Source: Aphidius gifuensis
Lineage: Eukaryota; Arthropoda; Insecta; Hymenoptera; Braconidae
Assembly: GCF_014905175.1 (NCBI RefSeq)
Contig: NC_057789.1
Location: 1,488,001-1,552,000, forward strand
Length of the DNA: 64,000 nt
Direction of reading: 5' to 3'
The stretch's first letter is position 1. Every line of letters begins with the position of its first letter. Position numbers and translations under genes: made by a program. Positions 47,801 to 60,475 of the stretch are shown in pieces. Under the pieces are notes generated by a model, which did not search any database, was not told the origin of the DNA, and was given only the letters and a program-made list of their open reading frames with translations.

Positions 47801-48900
47801 TCAAAGAGACAATGCTCAAGGCATATTGTATAGCATCTACAAAACAAACAACAACAACAACTGCCAGCAAAAGCTCAATACTAAATGTTTGTGCTTTGAC
47901 AAAACAACATGTATTTGACTTTTTTTTATATAAACAAAGTTCTCATTGTCAATTTGCATATACAATACCAAAAAAGCTATTTATTTTCTCCCCTAATTTT
48001 ATTTATTTTTGCTTCAACAAAATGTATTTTATACAAATGACATTTTGTAGTATTGCAATTATATTTATTCAACACTATTTTTTTTTTAATTAAATAGAAA
48101 AAAAATCACTCAACAAGACACTTAATTTAAAAATAATAAAACTTTACTGTCTATTATTAAATATTATTAAAAAATTAAATAAAAATTGTATTTTATTTTT
48201 CTTTTAATTAATTTATAATCAAAATTATTTACCTCAATATTTTCCTTTGTATTGGTTTTCATTTTTATTAAAATAATATCCTTTTTTTTCCAATCGAAAT
48301 TTTGTATTTCAATAAAATCTTGGTTAATTTATTATTAAAAATATCCTTGGTATATTTTTTTTCCATTGATAAATAATTTCACGTCAATTCTGAAACAAAA
48401 TTCAAACACACAATTAAATTTTTATAAAAGTAAAAAATAATTTTAAATCTTTTCCAATTTTTTTCTTTTCATTTTTAGATATTTGATTGAAAAAAAATTT
48501 AATTAGCATGCATGTCACTTGGCTTTTATAAAAAACAGTATGAATTTACAGAAAAAAAAAAAAAAAGCTCAATAGTCAGCATTGTTAGAATTTTTTATCG
48601 TTCTATTTACATCATTTTAGAATGTAAAAAAAAAAAAATAAAATAGTCTGGTGCATTGTTCAGTAAGGTTTAACTTTAGTAATCTGAGATTAAACTTGAA
48701 AATTTCACTAGTAAGTATCATTGTACTTTCAACTGTGTGAATAGCACCATATGCACATCTTGCACTTTATCACAAGTTTGACTTTTACATGTCAGTATTT
48801 GTTTTAAAAAAATAAAAAGTTTTTAGATGGCTAAAATAGATGGCTAATTGCCAAGCTTTTAATGAACTATTTCTTGTTATCTACAGTAACTTAATTATTT
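41871..48900 (+). other. TRIM9 3' UTR and gene-poor spacer
   Basis: AT-rich throughout, many A/T runs and several AATAAA motifs after the stop, so the true 3' end cannot be fixed. No exon, tRNA or transposon with recognisable ends was seen. The frame at 47791-48093 starts in slightly GC-richer sequence but has no family likeness. Confidence 0.55.
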
Positions 48901-48919
48901 TAATAGAGTATACTCAAGA

Positions 48920-49200
48920 CATTCAACACTTTATTATGTTTTGTTGGAACTTGTAAGAAGCAAAAGAAATAAAAGAATACGAAGTGAAGCTTATGAAGGT
49001 TGGAGAAGAACTGATGATTTTATACATAAAATTGATTTATCGATTGTATTCTCCTTGGTTACAAGCTACAAACAAAAAAATAATTTGGTTCCCAGAATTT
49101 TTGCTCACCATAAGATAATTGCTCTCCAATTTTCTGGAAACGAAGGGGTTGAATTGGCGGTTAAGGGTGAACTTTAGTCTCCCTTCAAGCCTACCCTTTT
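48920..49200 (+). repeat. Left flank module of the odorant-receptor repeat unit
   Basis: A block including cttatgaaggttggagaaga and caccataagataattgctct recurs at about 52255-52460, 57060-57300 and, shortened, 60805-60945. It marks the 5' edge of each receptor repeat unit. The open frame it contains is not conserved between copies, so I treat it as non-coding. Confidence 0.7.
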
Positions 49201-49404
49201 AAGACTACGTATTTTTTTTTTTTTTTTTTTTTCTTGTTTCTTTTCTTTTACATCTATAAAAGTTAAGGAAAAAATGATATGAATAAAAATATCCAATGCT
49301 TTGTTATGAGTTTTATGACCTTACCACTACAGGTTGTCGTTTTTTTTTTTTTTCCATGTTCAAAATTATTTCTATCATGCTAACTGATGAAAATAAATTT
49401 CAAT

Positions 49405-49530
49405 TTTTTTTATTTTTTTTATTTTTGAGGCTGGGATGACTTGAAGATGTACCAAGGCGAGTTGCAAGCACATCATAGGCCAGCTGGATATGAGCTTGCG
49501 GCGAGCTTGTACATAAGCCGTATAGATAAT
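49405..49530 (-). other. GC-rich exon-like segment, minus strand
   Basis: Behind a minus-strand acceptor (tttcag at 49531-49536) is a stretch far GC-richer than its surroundings. One frame reads A-H-I-Q-L-A-Y-D-V-L-A-T-R-L-G-T-S-S-S-H-P and then a Lys/Asn tail to a stop, another R-R-K-L-I-S-S-W-P. It is not part of the receptor repeat. I do not recognise it; it may be the last exon of a minus-strand gene whose other exons lie to the right. Confidence 0.25.
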
Positions 49531-49959
49531 CTGAAAATGAAAAAAAAATATGCTTATTTTAGATAAATGTTGTATCAACTAGAAAAATTATTTATCTTTT
49601 AAAATTTTAATAAAAATAATATTAAATTATTATTTAATAATCACAATTAATTTTTAATTTTATCATTTTAAATTTAATTTTATTGACAATATTGTTAATC
49701 AAAATTTAAATTTTTTTTATCCATTGTATTTAATTTCAACGACTGTTAAATGAGCTATGTCTTATTGGCAGAAAAAAAAACTCGACGAGACAACTCTCTA
49801 CATAATTTTGACGTACATAATAACAACACTATCTTTAAAAAAAAATAACTTTTAACATTGTTTAACCATTATTCTTATTTTTTATTATGAAGAAAAAAAA
49901 TATGATACCAAATTATATAAAAGCTTAATTTATTATTCAATGAAATTATATTAAATCGA

Positions 49960-50230
49960 TAAATTATATACCTCTCAACCTCACAAGATTTTACGAACTC
50001 ACAAGAGGTATAGCCAATTGTTAAAATACAACGACAATTTACTTTGCATTTCTGTAAGTGTTAAATCGTACAGTTCGGGTATAGGATTATGGCCAGTAGA
50101 AGATTCAAATGTTTTTTACAAATTAATACCATATTTTCTTGGTAGTGTTTTATTCATCGTAACAAGTGTACTGATGAATTTAGCTATTCATTATTATTAT
50201 TATTTAATGATTGCACTTGGAGGTGTATGA
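49960..50230 (+). pseudogene. Orphan type-A first exon of an odorant receptor
   Basis: Matches the first exon of the receptors at 57.9 and 61.5 kb (S-Y-S-S-G-I ... G-L-W-P-V-E-D-S-N-V-F-Y-K-L-I-P-Y-F-L-G-S-V) but lacks the residues between S-G-I and G-L-W-P. It ends in a stop after A-L-G-G-V instead of reaching a splice donor. No matching downstream exons follow; the next exon is a type-B first exon at 50426. Confidence 0.75.
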
Positions 50231-50425
50231 ATAATTTATGGTTAAATGATGTTTCATCGTATCATCAAAGTATCATATACATATATATATTTTTCTTTTT
50301 TTCAAATCGAACTCCATTTGAGAAAATGATGCACAATTTTATAAAGTTTAAAAAGTTTAAAAACTTTTACTGAACATATTTTGTGAGTTTAAAAAATACT
50401 TATACCCGTTGCAAAATTTGAAATA

Positions 50426-52015
50426 ATGACAAAGAAAGAGAGACAAGAACGTATGAAAATAAATGATAAATGTGGTGGTCAAATAATGACACTTCTTGAC
50501 TCAACTGGTCTGTCATATTACGAAAAATTAAGTATATTTAATCGTTTCCGTTGGTACGTAGTTGTAATAATATCTGGTTTTATTGTTATGGGAGTAGTTG
50601 GTTTTACTGTTCATCATCGTCATAATCTCAATGTAATACTAAGTAGTGTTGGTATTGGGTTGAGTTTTTTTTGTGTTACATTAAAGGTAATTAAGAATAC
50701 ATATAGATAAATATTTTTGTTGATCAACTTCGATAGTTGCCTGTTTTACACTCTTGTATCGCAATGTACTATTATAATCTATATAAAATTTTTTTTATTC
50801 TTGATGGAAAAAAGGGAGCATGTTTCAAATGGTATCGTAAGAATCTTATAACAATAAACAACATATTATCAAAAATGATGGAAGATCAAATGACTGCAAA
50901 AGATGATGCTTGGGAGATATTGATTGAACCAATGTCATACTTCGCTAAAACAGCGTATCCAATAATAACTTGTTTAGGATTTTCAATGTTTTTTCTGTTG
51001 TGGTCAAGACCAACACTTGCAATGATCATATCTTATAGAGAAGGTGACATGAAATTTGCAAGATTTTATCCTACTTATTATATGTGGACAGTAACACCTG
51101 GTAGTTGGACTTGGATTGTACATTTGTTAATTGAAATGCTTTATAGCTGGATTTCTGTCTCAATCGGTATCACAACAGACAATCTGTATTCTTACATAAT
51201 ATCGAAAATTATCGGACATTTTCGTACACTAAATTATGAAATTAAAAATTTACATTTTCATGAAATTGAAATAAGTAAAATTAAAAGTTTTCATATGAGA
51301 CATCAACAGCTAAATATTGTTTGTAAATTATTTGGTGAATTTGTAGGACCATTTGTACTTGTAATTGTATTGTCAACTGCAGTAATTTTATGTACAACAA
51401 TATTTCAAATAAGCCAGGTATATCAGATATTAGATAAAAAATATTAGTTCATTCATAAAAATACAATTGATTTTCAGATGGATCAAATAACATTCAGTAA
51501 AATAAGTTGGCCTCTAGTGTACACATTATATAAATTGCTACAAATATTTATTTATTCATGGGGTGGAGAATTAATAAAAACGGAAGTTAGTTGGTTGATT
51601 ATTTTTTTTTTTTTCATTATAAAAATGATTGATATAACTCTTATAATTTTTAAAATAATTATAAATATTTTTATACTTTATTATTGATAGAGTGAAGAAT
51701 TTCGTGATGCAGTTTATTTCTCAGCATGGACAGATGCAAAAAATAATAAGCTTGTATCACATTCAGTTAGAATGATGATGCATCAGAGACCTATTATTAT
51801 AAAAGCTTGTCAAATTAAACCAATAACAGCTGAACTTTTTTCCGGTGTATGTATTAATATTAATTATTCTTTTCAAATACAATAATGAATCTAAATTCAT
51901 TTTTTACTTATTAAAATATCCAAAAAATTATCTAATTTATTTCTCATTTAACTAGCTTATTAATACGACACTATCGTACTTTTTCTTACTCCAAACAATC
52001 AATGAAAAATCATAA
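50426..52015 (+). CDS. Odorant receptor 1 (7tm_6 family), 395 aa
   Basis: Exons 50426-50686, 50815-51417, 51478-51585, 51691-51846, 51956-52015 (TAA). All introns are short, phase 0 and GT-AG; the first has a poor acceptor (gaaaaaag) that is shared by all four paralogues. The protein has the insect odorant-receptor layout of hydrophobic helices (V-V-V-I-I-S-G-F-I-V-M; F-S-M-F-F-L-L-W-S-R-P; F-V-L-V-I-V-L-S-T-A-V-I), W-G-G-E-L, S-E-E-F-R-D-A-V-Y and the C-terminal S-Y-F-F-L-L-Q-T-I. Such receptors form cation channels with the co-receptor Orco in antennal neurons. The first exon is of type B (no G-L-W-P motif). Length is normal for the family. Confidence 0.9.
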
Positions 52016-52699
52016 TTTATCATCGTTTATGAATCAATTTTGAAAAAAAAAACGATCTATTGAAATTGAAAAATTGGAAAAATGAAAAATACCTACTTGC
52101 AATGAATTATCTTATCAGTGTTATGTTATTATTGTAGAATCATATTTTTATAAAATTCAATTTGATGACTCGATCAAAAATATAAATATAATTCAATATA
52201 ATTCACACTATTTTTTGATCTCATTTTATTTCAAGAGTATACAAAATACATTTAACACTTTGTTTTGTTTTGTTGGAAGAAATAAATAAAAATGTGATGT
52301 AAAGCTCATGAAGGTTGGAGAAGAACTGATGATTTTATACCAAAAATTAATATCTTCATTGTGCTTTTCTGTAGTTACATCCTTCAAACGAAAAAAAATA
52401 ATATGCTTCACAAAATTTCCATTCACCATAAGATAATTGCTTTACAATTTTATGAAAACGATTTTATCCATTGTATCTAATTTCAACGACAGTTAAATGA
52501 GCTGATGTCTTATTGGCAAAAAAAAAAAAAAAAAACTCGACGAGACTAAAGTGATCCAAAGTGAGAATTTTATAACTCTAGCATCTGTTTAACACTATGT
52601 TAAATTGTACCTTACCATTAAAAAAATTTTCAATTTTTATTATCAAGAAAAAAAATATAATACCAAATTATATAATAGCTTAATTTATTATTCAATGAA

Positions 52700-52995
52700 A
52701 TTATATTGAATCGATAAATTATATACCATGCAACCTCACAATTTTTTACGAACTCACAAGGGGTATAGCCAATTGTTAAAATACAACGACAATTTACTTC
52801 GTATTTCTGTAAGTGTTAAATCGTACAGCTCGGGTATAGAAATACTTTTTTTATTCATCGGATTATGGCCAGTAGATTTAAATTTTTTTAACAAATATTC
52901 CCCCATATTCTCTTGGCAGTGTTTTATTTATTATACAACAAGTGCACCAATGAATTTTGCTATTCATTATCATTTTAATGATTGCACTTAAAGGT
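52700..52995 (+). pseudogene. Orphan type-A first exon, second copy
   Basis: Reads M-Q-P-H-N-F-L-R-T-H-K-G then S-Y-S-S-G-I-E-I-L-F-L-F-I-G-L-W-P-V, with frameshifts in the Y-F-L-G-S-V region and no donor. It has the same position relative to OR2 as the relic at 49960-50230 has to OR1. Confidence 0.75.
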
Positions 52996-53174
52996 GTATG
53001 AATAATTTATGGCTAAATGATTTTCATCGTATAGTCAAAGTATCATATATATTTTTTTTTTTTTAAATTCAAGTCCATTTGAGAATTCAGTGTATAATTT
53101 TATGAATTTCAAACTGTTTGAAAATTTTTACAGAACATTGTAATATTCTGTAAGTCTGAAAGTACACATACTGA

Positions 53175-56100
53175 TTGACAAAGCAAGAGAGAATAGAACG
53201 TATAAATAAAAATGAAAAATGTCATAGTCAAATGATGACAGTTCTTGACTTTGCTGGTCTATCGCCTTACAAAAAATCAAGTATATTTAATCGTTCTCGT
53301 TGGTACATATTTGTCATAGTATCTGGTTTTATTTTCATGGGATTATTTGGTTTTACTGTTCGTCATCGTCATAATCTCAATATCATGCTAAGTAGTGTTG
53401 GTATTGGATTGAGTTTATTATCTGTTACATTCAAGGTAATTAACAAAATAGATAAATATTACAGCAAAAATATTTGGAACATAAGTTTTTCATTAAAATC
53501 ATGATAAAAAATAATATCCTCGTGAATAAGTTTTCAAGTAGTAGCAATATTAAATATTTATATTCAAGGCTAATTATTATAAAAATAATTCAAGCACAGT
53601 AACAAATGAGAAAAATAATATAATAAAAATGAAAAGTGTCACGAAAATTATGATAAATAAATAAATATTCCATTTAATAATTTATTTATTATTTTGCAAA
53701 TTTACTTTTAACATGTATATCTTGGATAAAATATAAATTAATTTATCAAGATATTTTTTTCATTCAAATATCAAGCAAGCTTGTGGTCAAGTGGGACGAG
53801 GCCACGTATTACGGTATCCGTAGTCTTGCGATCAAATCTCATAATAGTGTCTTTTTTAAAACTGACATTTTTATCAATCTGATAATATAGACCGATTCTG
53901 ACTAAGTCATGATCTCCAGCGGATTTTTAAAAAATCCAAGGACCAGACGTATGGAACAAATATCTCCTTACAAAGAACGAGTAAAGAATAGCCTCTTTCC
54001 TGGTTCTATGCTCGGATATATTTGTCCCAGGCGCCTGAATATCCTTTTGCAATTTCTAATTTAATAATTTTAATAACCTAATTTTTTATTTAAATGTTAA
54101 TAACAGTTTTGTTGTCAAAAATTTCCCCAAAGAGTAGTCTAAAAAATAAAACAAACATACTAACATATATAATCATAGTGACACAATAAAAAATATCGAA
54201 AATTATGATGAATAAGTAAATATTCAATTGAATAATTTATTTATTTTTTTCGCAAATTTACTTTTATTATATATCTTGGATAAATTCTAAATTAATTTAT
54301 TTAGATATTTTTGTTATTTAAATATTATTCAAGCTTGTAGTGAAGTAGGACAAGGCACCGTTCTACGGTGTCTCTAATCTTGGGTTCCAATCTTGTTGTT
54401 GTGACAAATTACGGAATTAAAGCTATATCCAAGTAATATAATAAAAAAAAATGCTATACTCAATTAGATGATATAATTTGAATCTCAATAACTCGTCAAC
54501 TTCTGTCAGTTTAGAAAAATTCAAGGACCAGACGTATGGAACAAATATCTCCTTGCAAAGAACGAGTAAAGATACCCTCTTTCCTGGTTTTATGCTCAGA
54601 AATATTTGTCCCAGACGCCGGGATATCCTTTTGCGATTTCTAATTTAATAATTTCAATAACTTAATTTTTATTTCAATATTAATAACAGTTTTATTGTCA
54701 AGTATTCTCCAAATAGTCGTCTAGAAAATAAAACAAACATAGTTACACATTTAATCATAATGGCACAATGAATATCATCAGATGTCAAAAAAATTATGAT
54801 AAATAAATAAATATTCCATTTAATAATTTATTTATTATTTTGAAATTTACTTTTATCATATATCTTGGATAAATTGTAAATTAATTTTATTTCGATATTC
54901 TTTTCATGTAAATATCAAGCGAGCTTGTGGTTAAGGGAGTCAGAGCGTCGTTTTACGGTGCCTGTAGTCTTGAGTTCGAATCTCATCATTATAATTAAAT
55001 TGATTTAGTCTTTGGAAATCAATTACAACAACCAATATTTCAATGATTTATAATCGGACAATATGAACAATCAAAGACGGGGAAAATAGATGTTGTCTAG
55101 AATTGGAAAAATCCACGGACCAGGCGCGTGAAACAAATATCTCCTTGCAAAGAACGAGTAAAGATAGCCTCTTTCCTGGTTTTATGCTCAGAAATATTTG
55201 TCCCAGACGCCGGGATATCCTTTTGCGATTTCTAATTTAATAATTTTAATAACTTAATTTTTTATTTTAATATTAATAACAGTTTCGTTGTCAAGTACTC
55301 CCCAAATAATAGTCTAAAAAATAAAACGAACATAGTAATACATATAATTATAATGACACAATGACTATCATCAAATGTCACGAAAATTATGATAAATAAT
55401 AAAAAAATATTCAATTTAATTATTTATTTATTTTTTTGCGAATCTACTTTATTCATATTTCTTGGATAAATTGTAAATTGATTGATTTAAAAATTAATTA
55501 ATTAGTCATCGTATTGTAATGACTAAATGTTGATATTATTTTTCATTTTATTTTTTATATTTACCTTTCAAATATTATATTCAATGTTTATTTATTTTAT
55601 TTATTTATTCAATTAACGAGATAATTATTATGAATCTTAGATAAACTCTGTGATTGATTAATTTTTCAATTGCTAGTGGATATTTTAATTTGCTTTTTTT
55701 TTCTGAAAAATTTTCGTTCGAGATATTTATTTTTATAATTATTTTATCTATTAAAAAAAAATGTTTATCCCTAATGAAAACAAAAGGGAGCATGTATGAA
55801 ACGGTATCGCAATAATATTATAACAATAAACAACATATTTTCAAAAATGCTGGATGATCAAATGACTGCAAAAAATGATGTTTGGGAAATATTAATTGAA
55901 CCAATGACATACTTTGCTGAAACAGTGTATCCAACAATATCTTTTTTAGCTTGTTTAATGATTGTTATGATGTGGTCAAGACCAACACTTGCAATGCTAA
56001 TATCTTATCTAAAAGGTGACATGAAATTTGCAAGATTTTATCCAACTTTATACTATTGGACAATAACACCTGGTAGTTGGACTTGGATTGTACATTTTTT

Positions 56101-56939
56101 AATTGAACTACTTTATAGCTGGTATGTCGTCTCAATCGGTGTCGCAGTAGACAATATGTATTGTTATATAGTATTAAAAGTTGTCGGACATTTTCGTACA
56201 CTAAGTTATGAAATTAAAAATTTACATTTTCATGAAATTGAAATAAGTAAAATCAAAAATTTTCATATGAGACATCAGGATTTAAAAATTATTTGTAAAT
56301 TGTTTGCTGAATTAGCAGGACCATTTGTATTTGTAATTGCATTGTCAACTGCAGTAATTTTATGTACAACAATATTTCAAATAAGCCAGGTAATTATATT
56401 AGATAAAAAATATTAGTTTATTCATAATAATACAATTGATTTTCAGATGGATCAAATAACTTTCAGTAAAATAAGTTGGCCTTTAATGTATACATTTTAT
56501 AAATTATTACAAATATTTATTTACTCATGGGGTGGAGAATTAATTAAAACGCAAGTTAGTTGGTTAATCATTATTTTTTTTTTTTTCATTACAAAAATAA
56601 CTCTAATCATTTTTGAAATTATAAATATATTTCTACATTATTATTAATAGAGTGAAGAATTTCGGGATGCAGTTTATTCCTCTGCATGGACAGATGCTAA
56701 AAATAATAAACTTGTATCACATTCAGTTAGAATGATGATGCATCAGAGGCCTATTATTTTAAAAGCTTGTAAAATGAAACCAATAACAGCTGAACTCTTT
56801 TCCAGTGTATGTATCACAATTAGCTTTTTACTTAAAAAAAAAATCAATGAAATAATTAAATTATTTTATGTTTTACTAGCTCATAAATACGACACTTTCG
56901 TATTTTTTTTTATTACAAACAATCAATGAAAAATCATAA
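53175..56939 (+). CDS. Odorant receptor 2 (7tm_6), start codon lost
   Basis: Exons 53175-53435, 55787-56389, 56447-56554, 56651-56806, 56880-56939, each the same length as in OR1 and with open frames (same splice phases). The codon aligned with OR1's ATG is TTG, and a stop (TGA) lies directly upstream in frame. The next in-frame ATG, at 53232, would give 376 aa without the first 19 residues. The first intron has grown to 2.35 kb through three tandem variable-core elements. It ends in the same S-Y-F-F-L-L-Q-T-I-N-E-K-S as OR1. It may be a shortened working receptor or a very recent pseudogene. Confidence 0.82.
53637..53693 (+). repeat. Tail remnant of a family A element
   Basis: Matches the last ~55 bp of the family A tail (tcacgaaaattatgataaat ... 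aatttatttatt) and precedes copy A3, implying a further lost unit or a shared array boundary. Confidence 0.65.
53694..54250 (+). mobile_element. tRNA-headed variable-core element, family A, copy A3
   Basis: First of three tandem units inside intron 1 of OR2. Leader and head 53694-53840 (degenerate B box gatcaaatctc), core 53841-53939 (99 bp, includes a T6 run), conserved GGACCAGACG from 53940 with hairpin about 53952-54028, then the usual tail. The core resembles none of the others. Confidence 0.75.
54251..54840 (+). mobile_element. tRNA-headed variable-core element, family A, copy A4
   Basis: Second tandem unit. Head with tgtagtgaagtagg and a B-box-like gggttccaatctt ending at 54394; core 54395-54524 (130 bp); hairpin about 54538-54612; tail to 54840. 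Downstream of the core it is over 90% identical to A5 for roughly 300 bp, yet the two cores do not align. Confidence 0.77.
54841..55436 (+). mobile_element. tRNA-headed variable-core element, family A, copy A5
   Basis: Third tandem unit and best preserved head of family A (gcgagcttgtggttaaggga; B-box-like gagttcgaatctc). Core 54985-55116 (132 bp), GGACCAGGCG block from 55117, hairpin about 55129-55204, tail to 55436. Confidence 0.77.
55437..55497 (+). repeat. Leader stub of a fourth family A unit
   Basis: Only the first ~60 bp of the family A leader (gcgaatctactttattcat ... ggataaattgtaaatt) are present after A5; head, core and hairpin are missing. Confidence 0.65.
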
Positions 56940-57059
56940 TTGTTTATGAATTTATTTTGAGAAAAAACCAACTTATTTGAATTGTAAAATTTGGAAAAAT
57001 AAAAATACCTACTTGCACTAAATTTTCAGTTTAATTTATTATATTATTATTTGATTCTT

Positions 57060-57860
57060 TTGGTGGAAAAAATGAAAAAAAAAATGCGATGTGAAGCTTA
57101 TGAAAGTTGGAGAAGAACTGAAGATTTTATACATGAAATTGATTTATTGATTGTATTTTCTTTAAAAAAAAAATTAATTCAGTTTTCGGAATTTTCATTC
57201 ACCATAAGATAATTGCTCTAGAATTTCCTGGAAACAAATGTGTTGAATTGGCCGATTAGGGTGAACCCCCCTTCAAGCCTACCCTTTTAAGACTATATGT
57301 ATTTTTTTTTTTATATTATTTTTTTCTTTTTTATTATTGTTTAACAATCACAATAAGTTTTTAATATTTTCATATTAAATTTAATTTTATGCACAATATC
57401 GTTCGTAAAAGTTTAAAATTTTTTTATCCATTGTATTTAATTTCGACGACAGTTTAATGTCTGATTGAAAGAAAAAAAAAACTTGACGAGACAACTGTCT
57501 ACATAATTTTGTAGTACATAATAACAGCAAGTATCTAAAATGAGAATTTTATAATTTTAACATCTGTTTAACCCCACGTTTGATAAAAAAAAAAATCAAT
57601 TTTATTAAATTGTACTTTACCATTAAAAAAGCTCTCAATTTTTATTACCAAGAAAAAAAATATAATAACAAATTATATAAAAGCTCAATTCATTATTCAA
57701 TGAAATTATACTAAATTGATAAATTATATACTATGCAACCCCACAAGTTTCTACGAACTCACAAAGGCTATAGCCAATTCTTAAAATACAATTATACAAC
57801 GACAATTTACATTATTCTTATTCCATTTTTTAATTTTTTTTTTTCTTAAATTATTTTATT
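57060..57860 (+). other. Intergenic part of receptor repeat unit 3
   Basis: Repeats the flank module (57060-57300) and an AT-rich section shared with 49750-49990, 52480-52740 and 61070-61380, including aaacttgacgagacaactg. It also has an ATG-started short frame (57733, M-Q-P-H-K-F-L-R-T-H-K-G-Y-S-Q) that in the older copies continues into the receptor first exon but here stops early. Confidence 0.6.
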
Positions 57861-57872
57861 TTTATCCGTACA

Positions 57873-60077
57873 ATGAAGAGACAAGCTGAATTACAAAGTT
57901 TTAAATCGTACAGCTCGGGCATAAGAATACTTTTGTTGTTCATGGGATTATGGCCAGTAGAAAATTCAAATGTTTTTTACAAATTAATACCATATTTTCT
58001 TGGCAGTGTTTTACTCATTGTAACAAGTGCATCCATGAATTTTGCTATTCATTATCATTATAATTTAATGATTGCACTTAAAGGTGTATCAATATCGTTG
58101 AGTTATCTTGCCACAACAGTCAAGGTATTTATTTTAAAAAAATAAAATAAATTAAAATAATCAATTAGTGGCATGTGGGGTAAAATTGACACAAAAAAAA
58201 TCACTAAATTTCAAAAACATTCGAATGGAATTTCAATTAATATTTAAACATTTATCCAAAAAAAAAGTAGTAAATTTTACTCAAAAAAATATCAAAATTC
58301 TTTTTTTATTTTCTTTAATTTTTATTGTTTAAAAATTAAATTAATTTCTTTATTTTCATTATCAATATTTTTTAATTTTAAAAATTTACAAATGGGTTTT
58401 AATTTACCCCGACTATTTTACCCTTCATTTGCCTATAATAATAGTCTAAAATATAATATTTTTTTTCTATTTTTAACCTCTTGTTTTTCTTAAAAAAATA
58501 AATATAAAAAATAATTAAAATTAAAGGTTATATGCTATGTGATCCACCGTAAAAAATTGATGAAACTTGAAAAAACATTACATGAATTATTAAGTGAACA
58601 AGAAATTAATAAAAACAATGATGAATTAATAAAAACAGCATTAACACCAGTATTTAATTTTCGAAGATTATCGGTATCTCTTAGTTTTTGTTCATTTTCA
58701 GTTGTAACAACGTATTTTTTAACACCAGTTATATCAATGATAAAACAATATAAAAATAATATAAGACCAATAAAATATTTACTACCATATCCAACATTGT
58801 ATCCTTATGCAATTGAAGGTGGTAGTTTATTATGGATAATACATTTTATTATTGAAACATATGCATGCTTTACATTATTTACAATAACAGCAAGTGTTGA
58901 TACGTCATTCGCATTTTATTCGTCACGTGTCATTGGACAATTTCGTGTGTTAAGTAATAATATTAGAAGTTTAAAATTTAAAAGAAATTATGAAAAACGT
59001 ATTCAGGGTTATATTGTTCATCATCGTAAGTTGATAACATGCTGTGAATTGTTACAAGATATTCATGGACCAATTGTTCTTGCAATTTTATTAACAACCG
59101 CATTAATTATGTGCAGTTTGACATTTCAAATAAGTCAGGTAATAATTTATTCATATTATTTTCTGTTTAATAAACAATTATGTAAACAATTTATTTAATT
59201 TTTAGATTATTTACTCATTTATTTATCTGTTTTTTTAAATGTTTATTTACAAATACGTGGAGCTTTTTTATTTTTAGTAAAACTGCACAATTATTTATAC
59301 AGTTTGTTTTTTTTTTATTTATAAATTTAATTATTAATTTTTTTTATAGATGGAAACAATTTCAGTAAAACAAACAATTTTATTTGTCGTTTATATTGCT
59401 GTTAAATTAGCTCAAACTTGGGTCTATGCATGGTCCGGAGAAATGATTGCTGCTGAAGTTTGTTTTTATTCATTTTTTATAAATTTATAACAATATTATT
59501 TACTGTGGTTTTATGATTAAATATTTTGTTATTAATAATTAAATATATATTTGAGAAAATTAATAATCTAAGTAATAGTTTAATTGTTTATAATAATACA
59601 TTTACATTTCAAATTTTGTATGAAATATTTTTATTAAATTCTCGAAGATACTTTGTAATTAATAAATTTTCTGTTTATAAATATTATTGCACAGAAGAAT
59701 ATTTAATCATACAAGCTTTCTATCTAATATATAAATGAATAAAAATAATAAGGCCTTATATTTTTTTTATATTTAAAAATAGAGTGAAGATTTTAGAAAA
59801 GCTGTTTATGAATGTGGATGGGAAACGAGCGACAATAAAACAGTTAAACATTGTATATTATTTATGTTGATGCAAAAACCATTAATTCTACAAGCTTGTA
59901 ATTATACACAAATATCAGCTCAATTATTTGTTGCGGTTAGTAAATTTTTAGATATTTTTTAAAATATATTTTTACACTGATAATTTTTTATAATAATAAA
60001 AATATAAATTATTATTACAGATTTTAAATACAACAGTTTCTTATTTTTTTTTGTTACAAACAATTAATGATGATTGA
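57873..60077 (+). CDS. Odorant receptor 3 (7tm_6), 393 aa
   Basis: Exons 57873-58124, 58527-59138, 59350-59457, 59783-59935, 60021-60077 (TGA); all GT-AG, phase 0. The first exon is type A, with S-Y-S-S-G-I-R-I-L-L-L-F-M-G-L-W-P-V. It continues with H-E-L-L-S-E-Q-E, helices such as I-H-F-I-I-E-T-Y-A-C-F and A-I-L-L-T-T-A-L-I-M-C, W-S-G-E-M, S-E-D-F-R-K-A-V-Y-E-C-G-W and the terminal S-Y-F-F-L-L-Q-T-I-N-D-D. ATG at 57873 is the first codon that keeps the frame; an older start (M-Q-P-H-K at 57733) has been cut off by changed sequence. Same function class as OR1, but a distinct subfamily. Confidence 0.9.
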
Positions 60078-60475
60078 TGATTAACACTACATATTACAAC
60101 CAATTTAAAAAATAATTAAATAAATTGATATTAGAAAAAAAGTAATAATAATTGTGACGAGCTTATTTGAATTTTTTATTTTGAATTTATTAAATAATTT
60201 TTTTCGTTAGATTTTGTTGTTTAAAAAATAAAACAAATTACTATCATTTAAATTTGGTATTTGAATTCTGTGTTTGTATTATTATTTTATTTTATTTATT
60301 TTTCTCTCACCTATTGTTGAAGATATTAACGTAAAATATTGGCTTAAAAGTTATTAATTTTAAGAAACTGTACACTACTGTTGACCACTGACGAAAAGTA
60401 ACTGCGACTGCAATTTTTTTATTTATTTTTTTTCCACGCAAAAGTAAAAGAAAAATGCATATGCGTATGAAAATT

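Noticed and set aside
47791..48093. 100-aa frame with an initial Thr-rich segment
   Set aside because: Second half is AT-driven F/I/Y sequence and no homologue is recognised.
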